DNA of 64,000 bases, from NCBI GenBank assembly GCA_018992685.1, contig JACVGT010000003.1, positions 156,585 to 220,584 on the forward strand, read 5' to 3'. This document shows, in pieces, positions 41,551 to 51,774 of the stretch; position 1 is the first letter of the stretch, and each line of letters begins with the position of its first letter. The notes beneath the pieces were generated by a model. The model ran no database searches, was not told the origin of the DNA, and saw nothing but the letters and a program-made list of their open reading frames with translations. Position numbers and translations under genes: made by a program. The DNA is from Theionarchaea archaeon (lineage in GTDB: Archaea; Methanobacteriota_B; Thermococci; Methanofastidiosales; SZ-28-30).

Positions 41551-41849
41551 TAAATCACCCTTTGTGGAAAGCGCTTTCCATCTTCTAATCTGAAAGTAAC
41601 AAGGCCTTCATCTTCCAAGTCCTTGATGGTCAGGCGAACATATTCGCCTGAAACTCTAGCCTTCTTTGCAATCTCACTCATTTCGTTGCGTCCATCACAA
41701 AGCTCATATATCTTCTGCTTCTTTGGAGTTGAGAGAATTGTATACCTCTTTTCCATCATATCCTTGCTGGCAATGACCTTTAGTAGAGCAATGACTTGAT
41801 CCAGTTTTCCTTCGAGTGATCTTAGATCACTTGATGTTTCTGATGTCAT
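41550..41849 (-). CDS. Small wHTH protein (gene F)
   Basis: KIYELCDGRNEMSEIAKKARVSGEYVRLTIKDLEDEGLVTF; start ATG 41849 by TATA spacing. Confidence 0.8.
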   Translation of the reverse strand: MTSETSSDLRSLEGKLDQVIALLKVIASKDMMEKRYTILSTPKKQKIYELCDGRNEMSEIAKKARVSGEYVRLTIKDLEDEGLVTFRLEDGKRFPQRVI

Positions 41850-41869
41850 AGTATTCTGTAGACAATAAC

Positions 41870-41877
41870 ATTTAAAT
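41870..41877. promoter_or_regulatory. Palindromic TATA-like element between divergent HTH genes
   Basis: ATTTAAAT centred about 24 nt from both divergent start codons (41849 minus, 41897 plus). Confidence 0.6.
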
Positions 41878-41896
41878 AGTTTACTGTTAAGTTTAC

Positions 41897-42235
41897 TTGG
41901 GTGATCACATAGGAAAGAAAGAAGACATAGAAGTACTCTGGCAGATAAACAAAAACCTAGAGGAAATCTCAATCAAGATAGATCAGCTAATCTCCTTGTA
42001 CAGGTTTGTCCAAGAACATGAACTCGAATGCTTCAGAGAAAAAGTACTTGGGAAATCAAAGATCAGGAGAGAGATCTACGGCATGTGCGATGGAACAAAA
42101 ACAGTCCAAGAAATAGCACGAAGGGCAAACAGATCAATTCAACATGTCAGTATGATTCTCAAGACACTGGAAAGAGGTAGACTGATTGAATCAAGAGAAG
42201 TGGGAAAGAAAAAGTACTATATCCGGATAGCATAA
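41897..42235 (+). CDS. Small wHTH protein (gene G)
   Basis: IYGMCDGTKTVQEIARRANRSIQHVSMILKTLERGRLIESR; TTG start. Confidence 0.8.
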   Translation: MGDHIGKKEDIEVLWQINKNLEEISIKIDQLISLYRFVQEHELECFREKVLGKSKIRREIYGMCDGTKTVQEIARRANRSIQHVSMILKTLERGRLIESREVGKKKYYIRIA

Positions 42236-42335
42236 TGACCTTGAGGTGGCAGGATAGATACAAATGTCATTGGGACAACAGATTGGATCGCAGCGATTAC
42301 GATGGATGAAAGAATTCTCAGGAAAAGGAAACATG

Positions 42336-42545
42336 TCAAGAAAGAAGTTCCACCTCAAGCTCTAACAAAGAGGGTATCTCTATTTGCTCTCCTCTCTCAA
42401 GCAATTCAAGAAAGTGTACTTCAACAGCCTTTTTTATATTATTAATCAGTTCATCCAGAGTCCCCCCCTGTGTGAAAATATTCTCTCCGATCCCACGGGC
42501 GCACCGACACTCACTATCATTATATACTTCCATTTTCACGAGCAT
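42336..42545 (-). CDS. HicB-like antitoxin-fold protein (orphan)
   Basis: MLVKMEVYNDSECRCARGIGENIFTQGGTLDELINNIKKAVEVHFLELLERGE: HicB N-terminal partial RNase H-like pattern; no HicA-like ORF adjacent. Confidence 0.65.
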   Translation of the reverse strand: MLVKMEVYNDSECRCARGIGENIFTQGGTLDELINNIKKAVEVHFLELLERGEQIEIPSLLELEVELLS

Positions 42546-42745
42546 TGCTGTCTTGAGTAATTTGGATTATTGAACTTTGTGGACTTATTGGCTGTCTTCG
42601 AACCTCCCCATGACGTTCCTATTCGAACAAGGAATCCCTGACGGCATAAGCATCACAGCTCATTCTCGCTCATCACAAGGCAAGAAGATACCAAACTAGG
42701 AGTGATAATACAAACCTTTTTTAGGTTCCATCCTTCACCACCCTC

Positions 42746-43531
42746 ATGAAAAAATTGGTCTTGGCCCTTTTCATGCTTGGGACGCTGGCCGCATCTCAAG
42801 GAAGAATAGCATGGTACGGGGAACGAGAATTTGACGAAAATGTGGCATCCCTGGAGCGGCAGGGATACACTGTGAAGTACGTTGACAGTATTGATGAGAA
42901 AACGCTCTCCCGATACGACGTTCTTGTAGTCTGCCTTGCTGAACCATCCCAGAAGGAAAAAGAAGCAATCCTGGACTTTGTGGAAGCAGGAGGTGGTCTC
43001 CTGATCCTCTATAACGCCATGACACACAGCAGCATTGAAGAGGTACTCTCCGGGTATCAGCTGGAAAAAACAGCTGAAGGAGACAGCAACATTGTCTTCC
43101 CATTTCTGCCAGAAGATAAAATAGATGAGCTGAGGAAGAGAATCTCCATTTCTCAGAAAGGAAAAGGAAGAACGCTCGCGGTGGGATACGATCCTGTGGC
43201 GTTCCAGGCAGTGAGTCTGCTATTTGACGTGGACAAGCTACTCGAATTCGGGATGGACTGGCTCTGTCAGGATTGGCATGCAGAACAGACACAGAGTGAG
43301 ATAGCCAAGAACCGATTTTCACTTGCCGTGGTGCTGGGAATTGTGGCAGTTGCTCTGATAGCGGGATATGTCTTGTACAGAAAGAGGAAGCTGAAAGCAC
43401 CAGAGAAACCTGAGTCGAAGGAATCAGAAAAAGCAGAAAAAATACGAGAGTTGAAGGCGAGATTTGTATACGGGGAGGTTTCAAGGGACGAATATCAGAG
43501 AGAACTGGAAAGACTGGAACATTCTGATTGA
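42746..43531 (+). CDS. Secreted/membrane protein with GATase-like domain and C-terminal SHOCT-like motif
   Basis: Signal-like N-terminus; ILDFVEAGGGLLILYNAM; TM near C-terminus; KIRELKARFVYGEVSRDEYQRELERLE. Confidence 0.75.
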   Translation: MKKLVLALFMLGTLAASQGRIAWYGEREFDENVASLERQGYTVKYVDSIDEKTLSRYDVLVVCLAEPSQKEKEAILDFVEAGGGLLILYNAMTHSSIEEVLSGYQLEKTAEGDSNIVFPFLPEDKIDELRKRISISQKGKGRTLAVGYDPVAFQAVSLLFDVDKLLEFGMDWLCQDWHAEQTQSEIAKNRFSLAVVLGIVAVALIAGYVLYRKRKLKAPEKPESKESEKAEKIRELKARFVYGEVSRDEYQRELERLEHSD

Positions 43532-43570
43532 CGGGGAACCCTCTCGGATGAAAAAGAATAAAGAAAGGAA

Positions 43571-44803
43571 TTACATCTGAGGAGCGTCTCTTCCCTCATA
43601 CGTGAATCTGAATCCAGTATCCTTGTCTGGTGGATTTTCCTTCAATATCACACTTGAAGCCACCACTCGCTGTATCTGGTTCGTTCCCTCATAGATCTGC
43701 AGCAGCTTTGCGTCTCGCATCAGTTTCCCAGCAGGATACTCTTCCAGGTACCCATACCCGCCCATGATCTGCACACAGTCTACTGCATTCTGCATGGCAG
43801 CATCAGAAGCGAAATACTTGGCGAAAGCAGATTCTTTACTGTTCCTCATCCCGTTATCGGCCAGCCAGGCTGCATACCGTGTCAGCCACCGAGCAGCCTC
43901 TGTCCTGCAGTCCATGTCAGACAATGTGAAAGAAATCCCCTGGTTCGCTCCAATGGGCTTACCAAATTGATGGCGAATATTGCTGAATTTTGCAGCCTCG
44001 TGCACGCATCTCTGGGCAACTCCAGTGGCAATGGCTGCAATTCCTGCTCTGGTCTTGTCCAATGTCATCATGGCAATCTTGAACCCATCTCCCACCTTGC
44101 CAATGAGACAATCCTCCGGTATATGCACATCTGTGAACATGACTTCTGACTGCACCGAGTTTTTCTGGCCCATCTTCCTTTCTATGTGGCCAATTTCCAC
44201 ACCCTTTGAGTCTGCAGGTACCATGAAACAGGCCAGCCCCTTGTACCCTTTTGAGGGATCAGTAGTGACAAACACACTATGCAAAGAAGCGAGCGGAGCA
44301 TTGGTAATAAAACATTTCGCTCCATTAATCACCCATCCATCTCCCTCTTTTGTGGCTGTAGTCTTGATGGATGCTGCGTCAGAGCCAGATTCCCTTTCTG
44401 TCAAACAAAATGCTCCAAATTGTACCTTTTTCCCCGTGATCAAGGGTGTAATATATTTCTTGAGCTGTTCCATAGTGGCACCAATCAGAATGGGAGCAAA
44501 AGCCAGGTTGTTGCACATGATGGAGGTGGCCAACCCTGCACATCCATACCCAGTTGCCTCTGATACCAGTGTCTCTTCAACCAGTGAGCGTCCTGGACCA
44601 CTTGCTTCTTTCGGTACATGCAAATTCATTAATCCCCATTCGTATGCTTTCTGGACTACGTCCATGGGACACTCATCTTTTCTCTCGAGATCAGCAGCCA
44701 CTGGTGTAATATATTCATGAGTGAACTCTTTTGCCTTGTTGAAGAGTTCTTCTTCTCCTGATGACAGCTTAAAGTCTACCATGATCGTTCCTCCTGAGGT
44801 CAC
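43571..44803 (-). CDS. Acyl-CoA dehydrogenase
   Basis: AFCLTERESGSDAASIKTTA; QIMGGYGYLEEYPAGKLMRDAKLLQIYEGTNQIQR. Confidence 0.95.
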   Translation of the reverse strand: MTSGGTIMVDFKLSSGEEELFNKAKEFTHEYITPVAADLERKDECPMDVVQKAYEWGLMNLHVPKEASGPGRSLVEETLVSEATGYGCAGLATSIMCNNLAFAPILIGATMEQLKKYITPLITGKKVQFGAFCLTERESGSDAASIKTTATKEGDGWVINGAKCFITNAPLASLHSVFVTTDPSKGYKGLACFMVPADSKGVEIGHIERKMGQKNSVQSEVMFTDVHIPEDCLIGKVGDGFKIAMMTLDKTRAGIAAIATGVAQRCVHEAAKFSNIRHQFGKPIGANQGISFTLSDMDCRTEAARWLTRYAAWLADNGMRNSKESAFAKYFASDAAMQNAVDCVQIMGGYGYLEEYPAGKLMRDAKLLQIYEGTNQIQRVVASSVILKENPPDKDTGFRFTYEGRDAPQM

Positions 44804-44906
44804 CTTGTTCAGGCCTATTTAAATGTTTACATGTGCCTATGGTGCTCAATTTAACCCATCGAGGATAGCCAAAAACCCGGGAAACTGAGGGAAATGCAGA
44901 ATACCA

Positions 44907-47900
44907 TCAGCCTTCTTTCAGTATTTCAAGGAGAAGGTCCACAAGCTCTTCGTAGTTATTGTCTCTCTGATTGCTCCAGTAGTTGGAGGCAATGTAATTC
45001 CCTGCGTAGTAGTACTCCTCAAGTTGCTTGCAGCACAGTTCTATGCGAGACAGTAACTCCTGTACTCTGGCCCACTTTTCAGGATACTTCTTATCCAGAC
45101 CTTTGTCCAGGACCAGATTCAGCAGCTGTTTTATCAGATCCTCCAGGTTCTCACAGCATGGAGCTTCCCTGCGCCATTCCACATCCACTCCTGAGTCCCT
45201 GATCTTTTCGATAAGTTCCTTGTACCTGGCGTAGCAATCCATCATTCCTCCGTACGCTAGAGGCTGCAGTGATACCTGTGTCCGATGGATCGTTCCCGTG
45301 GGCAGGGTAACCAGAGCAGAATCATCATCAGATACAGGAAATCCATTGGGAGGTGTTCCCGTGGCAGTCACTACATTTAGGGCAGGAGATTCCTCCCCGT
45401 TCACATATGCCTCGAATGTGATGGTTATCGTTTCCCCCGTATCAAGAGGACCCACATTGGCCCAGATGAGAGTCATTGTGCTGTCTGGATCCACAACTGT
45501 TTGATCTGGGGAGATGTTGGCTGCATCCTGATAGGTCAGTCCTAGAGACAAGACGTCCACGACCTTCACAGGGTCGAGAGGAACTTCTCCGGTATTCGTT
45601 ATGGTCAACGTGAACGTCACGTTCTGGCCTGGATTCAAAGAAGAGGGAGCTACTGACTTAACCACGTGGATGGCTGGGGCGGCCACGCCAACGGGTGATG
45701 TGTCTTCATCAGACACATCCCCGATGACAGACGTGCCAATGACAATGGCCCTGTTGACGAAGGTTCCTACTCTTCCCGGATCCACCTCCGCTTCGAAGCT
45801 CACCGTAATGATGTCACTCGGATTCATGGCCCCTATGTTCAACCAGGTCAATGTCTGTGTTCTATCAGAGTTATCCACGGTAAAATCAGGCTCATACGGC
45901 AGTCCAGCCACAATGGCTGTTCCTGGTCTGTAGGTCAATCCATCAGGGAGAATGTCTGTCAGCTGCACAGGATCGAGTATCATGTCCCCCGTGTTTTCAA
46001 TGGTCAATTCAAAGTAGACAATTCCTCCGGGGGACGGTACATTAATCTGGGTATTCAGGGTTATCTTCATGAGATCTGTACCGGGCGCGCGCACTGTCCA
46101 CTCATCATCTACTGGTGGATAGTGTCTTTCATATGGGCTGATGCCAAGGAGGGTGGAATAATCTGTAATAGTAGTCACATTAGTGAATACACCCCCCTGA
46201 GGCGGGATGACTGCATCATATTCTAGAATGACGGTGCTACCCACAGGGATTATGGTGTAGCTCCAGGTTACGGTGTTTCCCACAACAGAGGTTGCCGTGG
46301 CTTGAGGTGTGGACGCAATCGATCCTGTATCCAGGATAAGACCCGTCGGCACCACATCTTCGATACTCACGTCGTATGCAGGTGACGTACCTTGATTCTG
46401 AATGGTAATCGTGTAGTGGATGGTATCTCCGGGGAGTCCTTCGGTGATGGACCCCTGCTTATTGATGATGAGGTCGGGCTCAATGATCTCGACATCTGCA
46501 TCATCTGACAGATCGAAAGGTACACCTTCTTCTGTTCCAGTGGATCGCGCCCAGTTTGTCAACGTGACACCATCCTGGTTGGTCACAACGTCCTGGACCC
46601 TTGCTGTTACCGTGATATCCACCGTGTTGGGCCCGGTGAAATTGCCCAGAGTCCAGGTAATTGACTGCCCCACCACCACAGGTACAGGAGATAATCCCAA
46701 GGTGTCATTGTAGGTCGAACTCACGTACTCCAGTCCTGCAGGCAGGGTGTCTATGACCAGGACATTCTCGTAAGAAGAAGCACCCCAGTAGGAAATTGAC
46801 ACATCAAATGTTATTTCTTCCCCAATGGTGGCAGTCTGCACGTCAGGAGTCTTAAATATCCCCTCTACAGTCTGGACCCATGCAGTGTCTGTAGCCGTAC
46901 TGTACACACAGCCTGTAGAACAGTACCCGTTGACAACCACTGTATCAGTGCCCAATGTGCCTGTGATGTCAGCAGAAAGGGTAGCAGTCCACGTACCTCC
47001 AATAGGGATGGGCGCTGACACATTCCAGGTCACCGTGTTCCCCACCACTGCGGGGATTTCCCCCCCGGATCCATTTCCTGCTGCAATGTTGATGAAGTTC
47101 AGGCTGAGAGAATCGACCACATCTACAGATTCTGCCTGGTAGTTGCCTGTGTTGGTAACGGTTATGGTCCACGTGGTACTTCCTCCAGGGGGTCTGGTCA
47201 CTATCTCGGGAGTCTTGCTCACAGTGAGCACAGGAGTCAGGGGCGTGACATTTCTCGTGTTGGTGCGGGTGTAATGCTGGTCACATGCATTGTCAAAATC
47301 AACATACACAGTATTGACATCGGGGGTGACAGTTCCGCAGCTGGTACCATCATCAATAATCCTGAATTGGAGGACCACTGTCTGCCCCTCTGTCATGGGC
47401 CCGATGACCCATATTGGACGAGTCAAGTCTGCAGGGGGTTCAGGACTGGGGCTGGGACCTGAAACCATGGAATCGTAGTAGAATCCCGCAGGTAAATCTG
47501 ACGTAATTACAACATTGTATGCAGTTGGACCATTGTTTCGCACTGTTACGGTGATTTCACCATTGCACGTGGTGATAGTGCCCAGGGTTTGAGAAATGGT
47601 AAATGAAGAGGTGGTTCTCAGGTATCCCGTGTCGCACGACTGTGGCTCTCTGCAGGGGTCAACAGCCGGGGTTGTGGGGTTGTCATTGCACCCGTAGTGG
47701 ACACACGCAGTATTGGTGGTTGGGCTCGCCGTACATTCACCTGCATCTACCGTAGCATAGACAGAGTAGGTCACTGTCTGGCCTACCAGCAAATCTCCAT
47801 GTACCCAGGGATCAGCCTGCGTACCTGATCCTCCTCCGGGAGGAGCAGGGGTCACAGAAGAGAACGTCATGTTACTGGGGAATACATCCCAGAATTCCAC

Positions 47901-50900
47901 ATTGTACGCGGTGGAGGCTCCTGTGTTGGATATGCGAATACGCCACTCAATGAGGTCTCCTGGTTCTGCATTGACGGTATTGGTGTAGGAGGCCTGGCCT
48001 GCTGTGACATTTCTCCCGTCCTTGACAATGGAAATTGTGGGTTCTCTCACAGGCAGGGTGGACCGTGATTCAGGGCTGATTTTCAGTTCCCGGCACACAC
48101 TCTCATAGTACGCTTCTGAAACGACCGTTCTGTTCCCATTTGGAAAATCACATCCTGCAATAACATCAAAGGAAATTGAACGGGTGACGCCAGGATCAAT
48201 GGAAGAGAGAAATGCTGCTTCAGTACTGGTCCACACCAGGGGATTGGCCAGTGGGTCCTGGGGCTCTCCTGGTACGCCTGTCCCCGCTACATAGTCTAGT
48301 CCCAGAGGCAGTGTGACTCTCACCTCGACATTGTAGATTGTTGTGAGTCCCGCATTCTTCACCTGGACAGTGATGGTGTCCTGTTCACACAGGTTAATGT
48401 AAGCGGGCAGGATGTTTGTGGTGACAGCATATGCAGGAGGAATTGCCACAGTAGAGTGATCAGTGACTGCGGGCTGGCAGTCCACACCCAGGCAACCCCA
48501 GCTTGCTGCAACATCATTGTCCAGATTTGTGCATCCAACGAGGTCTGCTGTTAGCGTAATGACTCTGGTTTCCCCGGCAGGAATCTCGTTGAAGCTCCAG
48601 TTCACCCCGTTAATGGGGGTACCCAGGTGATCCTGATTGACGGTAATGGTGACCGGCACAGGGTTACCCAGCAGGTCGGTGGCTGATGAAGAATTATACT
48701 GTAGATCAGACCCCAGAATGTCATCAACCCACACACTGTACGCAGTACCGCTCCCCGAATTGGTGACATAGATGGTCCAGGTGACTTGATTCTGAGTGGC
48801 GTAGATCAGCTCGGGTGTCTTTTTTATGAACAACGAAGCCTCCAGAAGATACGGGCATCCTGCAACCGTGTGCGAACATTCTCTGTCTGGCTGGGCATCA
48901 TCCCAGCACTTCCCGTCCCAGTAGACACTGGCCGAGTTATCAGCAGGCGTGCCGCACCGCTTCTGGAACGTTACCAGAATCTGGGCAGCTACCTGGGTGA
49001 CAAAACTGTCTCCATAGTCGAATTCCAGTCGGTCTGCATAGGTCGTCAGCGTGGGGACGGGACCTGTGTAACCAGTGACAGTTACTGCATAATTCTGGAT
49101 GGGAACAACTACCAGGACATCATATGCACCCACTGCTGATGTTCTGGTGACATCTATGCTCACATTGCAGGATTCGCAGCTACTGATGAAATCAGGTATC
49201 GTGTTAATGCTAATATTCATCTGTGCTTGATTTATGGTAACATACACTGTTTCCTGCAATTCCTGGTCGGGCTGACACGACCCCCCCTGCTTCCCCGTGT
49301 CCAAGACAGACCAGTCGTAGAACGAGTAGGTGGGTTCACAACAACCAGGAGAAGAAGCATCGGTGGTCTGGAGCGTGTACTGGATGGTCAACGTGGAATT
49401 TCTTACCGCAGGGAAGGGTACACAGCTCGAGTAATCACCTGTGCTGAAATCTAGAACGAGCTGGCCTCCCACAATATTTGGTGCAATAACAATTGAGCAG
49501 GTGTTAACCCCGTCATCCACCGTCACTGATAGAGAGCCGGCAACATACGTCTGGAAATTGGCCATGTCCTCGTAGAATACGAGATCTGTCCAGCTGACGT
49601 CATCCCACCAGACATCATCATAAAACTGATAGGTGTTGGTATAATATATGTCAGTACACTTCTCGAACCCCGTGGTGGAAGAGACTGCCTTCTCAGAATC
49701 ATAGTATTCCTCACACTCCAAAGCTGTGGTCTGGGAGGACGATGCAGTTAGAGTACAGCCACAACAATCAGTCATAGAAGCCGTCACTGTGTTGGTGGCA
49801 TATGTGTAGCAATACAATTCACATTGGGAGTAATTTGGAGATTGAAGAGTGATGGTGGTATTCAGTCCTGCGGTGGCGGCGACCACCCACGTAATGGTGC
49901 TTCCCACTACAGTGCCTCCTCCTGCATCCACAATGGTGAATCCACCGGGTATGGTATCCACCACGGTGATATTGCCAGCATTCCCTCCTCCGCAGGAAAG
50001 CGGACCTGAATAGGCAGCCGCAATGGTATACGTAATGGATTCTCCCAGATATATCTCCGGAGGAGCTCCAGTCTTACTGAGTGTGAGACTGGGTACACTG
50101 GTCACAGAAAGGTTCCCATACTGCACGGGAGGATAGAACACTTCTCCACAGTCGTCGTAGTACTCGGGTTGGAACAATATCCTCTGTGAGGGAAGTCCCG
50201 AACACCAGTCTGAATGAGTCAGTGTGAACATCAGATTCACTGTGGACCCCGCAGGAATGTCCCCTATGAAGAATCGGTCAAACACGCTGTCATAGGAAGC
50301 TCCTGCAGGTCCAAGAACTGTGACAAAAAGGGGACCGAAATCCACATAAAGATAAAAACTGTGAGCTGCTCCTGTGCCAGAATTGGTGATAGGTATGGTA
50401 AACTGTGTTCCGGCAGAGCAGTAGTCTAACTGGAAATCAGGGAGCACATACGAAATTTCAGGTTCTTCTACGATAAGCTGTACAGAGGCTTGGGTGGTTT
50501 CTGTCTGGCAGGGGGTACCATTGCAACTCCATACTGCCTGGGCATCGTTTTCCAGCCCGCTGCAGGCAATGACCTCAGCATATACGTCAATCAGTACTTG
50601 GTCTCCTGGTTTCATGAGCTGCAGGGCAGGTATGTAGGAATAATCCCATGTAACAGTGGGGAGCCCAGAGGTGTCTCCTGAAGTGGATTGAACAGCGTCA
50701 AACAGGAGCCCAGCACCCAACGTGTCCTGTACGCGTACGTTCTGAATGGGGCCAAACCCAGTACTGGTTACAGTCAGAGTCCAGTGTACGGTATCATTGA
50801 GATGGGCAGGTATGACAGAGGGAGTCTTGGTGATGGTGACAGCACCAGGCTGAACCGTCAGGTAGATGGAACCCTGAGATGAGCCTGCATCATGGGTAAC

Positions 50901-51269
50901 ATCCACCAGAATCTGACCAGAGACAGCTGCGCACGTGACGTAGAGAGAGATGACAGCGTTCCAGGAATCCAGCGGTGGCAAATCCCCTGCGCCCCAGGTG
51001 ATGGTCTGTCCCACCACTGTACCGCCTCCACCGTCAACAATAGTGAAGTCAGCAGGAATCGTAGCCAGGACTGTCACATTGGTAGCAGACTCTGAAGAAG
51101 ATGTATTCTCAATGGTAATAGTATAATCATACTGTTGACACATGTTGACTGATGCAGTCCCCACAATGTCAACAGCCAGCACAGGCTGTGAACCGATGTA
51201 ATAAACGTTGAAAAAGAGCGATAACCCAATAAGTACAATACTTCCCAGTCTCTTCATACTTTTAGCCAT
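44907..51269 (-). CDS. Giant secreted DUF11-repeat surface protein
   Basis: About 2120 aa from start 51269 (MAKSMKRLGSIVLIGLSLFF signal); many repeats of the type ITNTGxxxAxxVxVxDxLPxGL; GGAGGAAC RBS upstream. Confidence 0.88.
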   Translation of the reverse strand: MAKSMKRLGSIVLIGLSLFFNVYYIGSQPVLAVDIVGTASVNMCQQYDYTITIENTSSSESATNVTVLATIPADFTIVDGGGGTVVGQTITWGAGDLPPLDSWNAVISLYVTCAAVSGQILVDVTHDAGSSQGSIYLTVQPGAVTITKTPSVIPAHLNDTVHWTLTVTSTGFGPIQNVRVQDTLGAGLLFDAVQSTSGDTSGLPTVTWDYSYIPALQLMKPGDQVLIDVYAEVIACSGLENDAQAVWSCNGTPCQTETTQASVQLIVEEPEISYVLPDFQLDYCSAGTQFTIPITNSGTGAAHSFYLYVDFGPLFVTVLGPAGASYDSVFDRFFIGDIPAGSTVNLMFTLTHSDWCSGLPSQRILFQPEYYDDCGEVFYPPVQYGNLSVTSVPSLTLSKTGAPPEIYLGESITYTIAAAYSGPLSCGGGNAGNITVVDTIPGGFTIVDAGGGTVVGSTITWVVAATAGLNTTITLQSPNYSQCELYCYTYATNTVTASMTDCCGCTLTASSSQTTALECEEYYDSEKAVSSTTGFEKCTDIYYTNTYQFYDDVWWDDVSWTDLVFYEDMANFQTYVAGSLSVTVDDGVNTCSIVIAPNIVGGQLVLDFSTGDYSSCVPFPAVRNSTLTIQYTLQTTDASSPGCCEPTYSFYDWSVLDTGKQGGSCQPDQELQETVYVTINQAQMNISINTIPDFISSCESCNVSIDVTRTSAVGAYDVLVVVPIQNYAVTVTGYTGPVPTLTTYADRLEFDYGDSFVTQVAAQILVTFQKRCGTPADNSASVYWDGKCWDDAQPDRECSHTVAGCPYLLEASLFIKKTPELIYATQNQVTWTIYVTNSGSGTAYSVWVDDILGSDLQYNSSSATDLLGNPVPVTITVNQDHLGTPINGVNWSFNEIPAGETRVITLTADLVGCTNLDNDVAASWGCLGVDCQPAVTDHSTVAIPPAYAVTTNILPAYINLCEQDTITVQVKNAGLTTIYNVEVRVTLPLGLDYVAGTGVPGEPQDPLANPLVWTSTEAAFLSSIDPGVTRSISFDVIAGCDFPNGNRTVVSEAYYESVCRELKISPESRSTLPVREPTISIVKDGRNVTAGQASYTNTVNAEPGDLIEWRIRISNTGASTAYNVEFWDVFPSNMTFSSVTPAPPGGGSGTQADPWVHGDLLVGQTVTYSVYATVDAGECTASPTTNTACVHYGCNDNPTTPAVDPCREPQSCDTGYLRTTSSFTISQTLGTITTCNGEITVTVRNNGPTAYNVVITSDLPAGFYYDSMVSGPSPSPEPPADLTRPIWVIGPMTEGQTVVLQFRIIDDGTSCGTVTPDVNTVYVDFDNACDQHYTRTNTRNVTPLTPVLTVSKTPEIVTRPPGGSTTWTITVTNTGNYQAESVDVVDSLSLNFINIAAGNGSGGEIPAVVGNTVTWNVSAPIPIGGTWTATLSADITGTLGTDTVVVNGYCSTGCVYSTATDTAWVQTVEGIFKTPDVQTATIGEEITFDVSISYWGASSYENVLVIDTLPAGLEYVSSTYNDTLGLSPVPVVVGQSITWTLGNFTGPNTVDITVTARVQDVVTNQDGVTLTNWARSTGTEEGVPFDLSDDADVEIIEPDLIINKQGSITEGLPGDTIHYTITIQNQGTSPAYDVSIEDVVPTGLILDTGSIASTPQATATSVVGNTVTWSYTIIPVGSTVILEYDAVIPPQGGVFTNVTTITDYSTLLGISPYERHYPPVDDEWTVRAPGTDLMKITLNTQINVPSPGGIVYFELTIENTGDMILDPVQLTDILPDGLTYRPGTAIVAGLPYEPDFTVDNSDRTQTLTWLNIGAMNPSDIITVSFEAEVDPGRVGTFVNRAIVIGTSVIGDVSDEDTSPVGVAAPAIHVVKSVAPSSLNPGQNVTFTLTITNTGEVPLDPVKVVDVLSLGLTYQDAANISPDQTVVDPDSTMTLIWANVGPLDTGETITITFEAYVNGEESPALNVVTATGTPPNGFPVSDDDSALVTLPTGTIHRTQVSLQPLAYGGMMDCYARYKELIEKIRDSGVDVEWRREAPCCENLEDLIKQLLNLVLDKGLDKKYPEKWARVQELLSRIELCCKQLEEYYYAGNYIASNYWSNQRDNNYEELVDLLLEILKEG

Positions 51270-51774
51270 TTCAGTTCCTCCTTTTTGCTTCACCCTCCTC
51301 TCAGTCCGGAGTATAAAAAGATATGCATAACACATGGTTTTGACATGATTCATGACATTGTAGTGAGCCATTTGCGGTAAAAAGCGTTTTCCTACTATTA
51401 TAATCGTAGCCCTTACAATGGGATTATAGTCCCCTATTTCAAGGCATAATCTACGTATCAGACAACCGAGCAGAGCTTTCATTGCCACGCAAGAGGATTT
51501 AGGCTGAAAAAAACAACGCTCTCATGGATGCAGTTGATTTTTTAACTTAGTATGATCAGGATACTGCGAGACATGAAGAGAATTTCTTGACGTTTCATTT
51601 TTCTGAGAACTGCAGCTTTTCCAGCATTCAACCGACAGGATTCATTTGTTGGGACAATTGCAGTTACGTTTGATCAAATTGCTGTACTTTTGGAAGACGT
51701 TCAAAATGATGAGAAAAACTGGCTCCTTACGGACTCGAGGACTCTCACACCTGTGAAACTCGCAGCCGAGCGAT

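Noticed and set aside
42771-43484. 237-aa minus-strand ORF
   Set aside because: Antisense to the signal-peptide/SHOCT protein; low-complexity Ser/Cys/Arg-rich shadow translation.
43980-44720. 246-aa plus-strand ORF
   Set aside because: Antisense to a clear acyl-CoA dehydrogenase; no motif; composition typical of a reverse-complement shadow ORF.
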